A stretch of 8,297 nt of DNA from an uncultured Lachnospiraceae bacterium (lineage in GTDB: Bacteria > Bacillota > Clostridia > Lachnospirales > Lachnospiraceae), in assembly GCA_945485625.1 (NCBI GenBank), contig CALYSH010000049.1:1-8297 (forward strand), in the 5' to 3' direction. Positions 6,926 to 8,297 of this stretch are shown here, one piece after another. How positions within the stretch are numbered: the stretch's first letter is position 1; each line of letters begins with the position of its first letter. The translations under genes were made by a program, and so were the position numbers. The notes beneath the pieces are model-generated. The model saw only the letters and a program-made list of their open reading frames with translations, made no database searches and had not been told where the DNA came from.

Positions 6926-7041
6926 ATGTAAAAATATGAAAAAAAACAAAAAAATAGGGAATACACCCTATTTCATACAAAAAACCACTGTACTTTTGCC
7001 GAATTTATGATAAACTAAAACTACATATGTGTCATTTTTTG
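6900..7041 (+). repeat. 13-nt direct repeat flanking the intergenic gap
   Basis: GTGTCATTTTTTG occurs at 6900-6912, within the terminator, and again at 7029-7041, immediately before the ribosome binding site of the 159-residue gene. The copies are 129 nt apart. The second copy has lost the pairing partner that makes the first a hairpin. Chance is possible given the T run, but thirteen identical bases in so short a gap suggest a local duplication. Confidence 0.35.
6952..6973 (+). repeat. Second hairpin in the gap before the small gene
   Basis: AAATAGGG (6952-6959) pairs perfectly with CCCTATTT (6966-6973) around a 6-nt loop. It follows an A-rich run (6938-6954) with no T tract immediately after. 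Its right arm shares ACACCCTATTT with the right flank of the terminator just upstream (6913-6923 and 6963-6973, exactly 50 nt apart). It could be a back-up terminator, possibly for the opposite strand, where the A-rich run reads as T-rich. It could also be a duplicated fragment. Confidence 0.4.
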
Positions 7042-7055
7042 GCGGAGGGTCATGA

Positions 7056-7535
7056 ATGGAAGACAATTTGGAGTACAGACAGAAACTGATGGCGGATTAT
7101 ATGCAGATATTGGAACCCCTTTTGCGCTACTATCCCTGGCTGGAGCAGCATGCCGGTGAACAGATGAGCAGCTCCTACAGGGCAGAGGAGATGAGAGAGG
7201 GTGGTTTTTCCATACCGGTTTATGACAGCACCTTGTTAGCTTTTGTCCGTGAAGCGTCCAAGAGCAGGTTGATGGACCGCAACTACCCTTACGTGTACAC
7301 CAGGAATCGGATAAAGGATCATGACACGGAAAGAAATCTGATTCACAAGGCAACCCTGAAGGATTGGAATTTGTTGTGTGGGATCTTATCCAAGTATGTA
7401 ATGGGCGGAAAAACCAAGGCGACACTTTGGAGTGAAGCTATGGTGGAGCAGATTTTCTATCTGGTGTTGAAAAAAATGAAAGAGCTGGTAGAGCAGAAGC
7501 CTGCTGTGATTGAGCTGCCGGCGGACGAGCAGTAG
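7056..7535 (+). CDS. Conserved-looking hypothetical protein, 159 residues, in operon with TetR regulator
   Basis: I do not recognise the family. The protein is soluble, charged and apparently mostly helical, with no signal peptide and no membrane segment. Features: an N-terminal helix with an aromatic cluster (LLRYYPWLEQH, 23-33), a central block FSIPVYDSTLLAFVREA (51-67), RLMDRNYPYVYTRNRI (71-86), and a C-terminal helical part (LLCGILSKYVMGG; then FYLVLKKMKELVE, 134-146). It has no metal-binding Cys/His cluster or recognisable catalytic motif. The ATG start is preceded by GGAGG (7044-7048) at 7 nt. A weak TATGAT (7006-7011) lies upstream but has no good -35. The stop is 16 nt before the TetR start, so the two genes are almost certainly co-transcribed. 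It may be a partner or target of that regulator, but no function can be assigned from sequence. Confidence 0.75.
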   Translation: MEDNLEYRQKLMADYMQILEPLLRYYPWLEQHAGEQMSSSYRAEEMREGGFSIPVYDSTLLAFVREASKSRLMDRNYPYVYTRNRIKDHDTERNLIHKATLKDWNLLCGILSKYVMGGKTKATLWSEAMVEQIFYLVLKKMKELVEQKPAVIELPADEQ

Positions 7536-7551
7536 AGGGGTTACTTGTACT

Positions 7552-8136
7552 ATGGGTGAGAAATCGGTACAGAAGAAAAGATATATAGTGGAAACGGCGC
7601 GGAAGGTTTTTGTGGAAAAGGGCTTCAAAAAGGTGACCATGAAGGATATTGTGGAGGCCTGCGATATCAGCCGGGGTGGTCTGTATCTGTATTTTGAGAA
7701 TACAGGACAGATTTTTCAGGAGGTGTTAAAGCTGGAGAGTGAGGAAACGGATGACGTTTTCTCCGACAGCATTAAGGAGGATGCAACGGCTGTGGATATT
7801 CTCCTGCTGTTCTTACGGGAGCAGAAGAAGGAGCTTCTTCGCAAGAAAGATACTCTGATTCAGGCAATCTATGAGTACTATTTCGAAAATCCGCTTCCGA
7901 AAAAAAACAATCATCTGAAAATCCAGTTTGATTCTGCGGTGAAGGTGATGGAGAAGCTGATTGAGATGGGTGTTGAAACAGGAGAGTTTGTCTGTGAGGA
8001 CTGCGCCGGCACTGCCCGGAATATCATGTATGTTTTGGAAGGTTTGAAAATATCGGCTCAATGCATGGGAATCAGTTCCGATGCAGTGGATCGGGAGATA
8101 TTGTATATTCTGCGCAATTTAGGCGTTGAAGAATAG
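7552..8136 (+). CDS. TetR/AcrR-family transcriptional regulator
   Basis: A 194-residue DNA-binding regulator of normal family length. The N-terminal TetR domain is clear: a first helix YIVETARKVFVEKGF (11-25), then the helix-turn-helix VTMKDIVEACDISRGGLYLYF (28-48). GLYLYF matches the family's recognition-helix end G-x-x-Y-x-Y-F. The remainder (about 60-194) is helical and variable and would form the ligand-binding and dimer domain; it includes Cys133, Cys136 and Cys156-region residues but no obvious metal site. The chosen ATG follows AGAGGGG (7534-7540) by 11 nt. An in-frame upstream ATG at 7510 would add 14 non-family residues inside the preceding gene. The regulator is encoded 16 nt downstream of the 159-residue protein and probably autoregulates that pair. 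Its effector is unknown. purL lies 37 nt downstream in the same direction, so read-through into it is possible. Confidence 0.88.
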   Translation: MGEKSVQKKRYIVETARKVFVEKGFKKVTMKDIVEACDISRGGLYLYFENTGQIFQEVLKLESEETDDVFSDSIKEDATAVDILLLFLREQKKELLRKKDTLIQAIYEYYFENPLPKKNNHLKIQFDSAVKVMEKLIEMGVETGEFVCEDCAGTARNIMYVLEGLKISAQCMGISSDAVDREILYILRNLGVEE

Positions 8137-8173
8137 ATTATAGCAAATAAGAAAGGCACAGGTTTTTAACAAC

Positions 8174-8297
8174 ATGGGTAACGTAAGACGTATCTACGTA
8201 GAAAAGAAAGAACCGTTTTCGGTGAAGGCAAAGGAGTTACATGAGGAGATTAAGGGCTATCTGGGAATTGCAGTGGATCGGGTCCGTGTATTTATCC
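8174..8297 (+). CDS. purL: Phosphoribosylformylglycinamidine synthase, N-terminal fragment (runs off window)
   Basis: The first 41 codons of what looks like the large single-chain FGAM synthase used by many clostridia. This enzyme converts FGAR, glutamine and ATP to FGAM in purine biosynthesis. The translation starts MGNVRRIYVEKKEPFSVKAK and continues through a helix (ELHEEIKGYLGI) to VDRVRVFI, resembling the PurS-like N-terminal domain of these proteins. The frame is open to the window edge. The ATG at 8174 is the only sensible start, but it has no strong ribosome site at normal spacing: GAAAGG (8151-8156) is 17 nt away and CAGG (8159-8162) is 11 nt away. No terminator is visible between it and the TetR gene, and no clear promoter either. 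The assignment rests on recalled family resemblance over a short segment. Confidence 0.68.
   Translation, partial: MGNVRRIYVEKKEPFSVKAKELHEEIKGYLGIAVDRVRVFI

Overview
The window reads as a chromosomal segment of a Gram-positive gut-type Firmicute, most likely Lachnospiraceae (Clostridium cluster XIVa). That placement is an inference. It rests on moderate GC content with A/T-rich intergenic gaps, strong GGAGG-type ribosome binding sites, sigma-A-like promoters, and a purL-type N-terminus beginning MGNVRRIYVEKKEPF. All six genes lie on the + strand. I see no tRNA, rRNA, CRISPR array, insertion sequence or prophage.

Layout. (1) Positions 38-2188 encode a 716-residue membrane subunit of the NuoL/MrpA/HyfB ion-translocating family, probably the last gene of an operon that enters from the left. 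(2) A 151-nt gap holds a good promoter (2237-2265) and a perfect 11-bp hairpin in the deduced leader. (3) Positions 2340-5747 encode a 1135-residue cyclic-di-GMP protein: about seven membrane helices, an intact GGDEF domain, a degenerate second GGDEF (GSDEF), an EAL domain with all catalytic residues, and a 350-residue C-terminal beta-helix-like domain built of about eight 29-residue repeats. (4) A near-consensus promoter (5770-5798) drives an OFA-family major facilitator transporter gene (5841-6883). This gene is broken by a one-base frameshift and also appears to lack the segment for helices 10-11. (5) A terminator and a second hairpin follow. (6) A small unrecognised gene (7056-7535) and a TetR regulator (7552-8136) form a tight pair. 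(7) The start of a large single-chain purL runs off the right edge.

How they relate. I see no single pathway. The antiporter belongs to energy or ion metabolism, the GGDEF/EAL protein to second-messenger signalling, the OFA gene to organic-anion transport, and purL to purine synthesis. The TetR probably controls its own two-gene operon.

The most unusual item is the GGDEF-GGDEF-EAL protein. It carries, on the predicted cytoplasmic side, a beta-helix domain of a kind normally seen in exported carbohydrate-binding or adhesin proteins. The decaying OFA gene with its intact promoter comes second.
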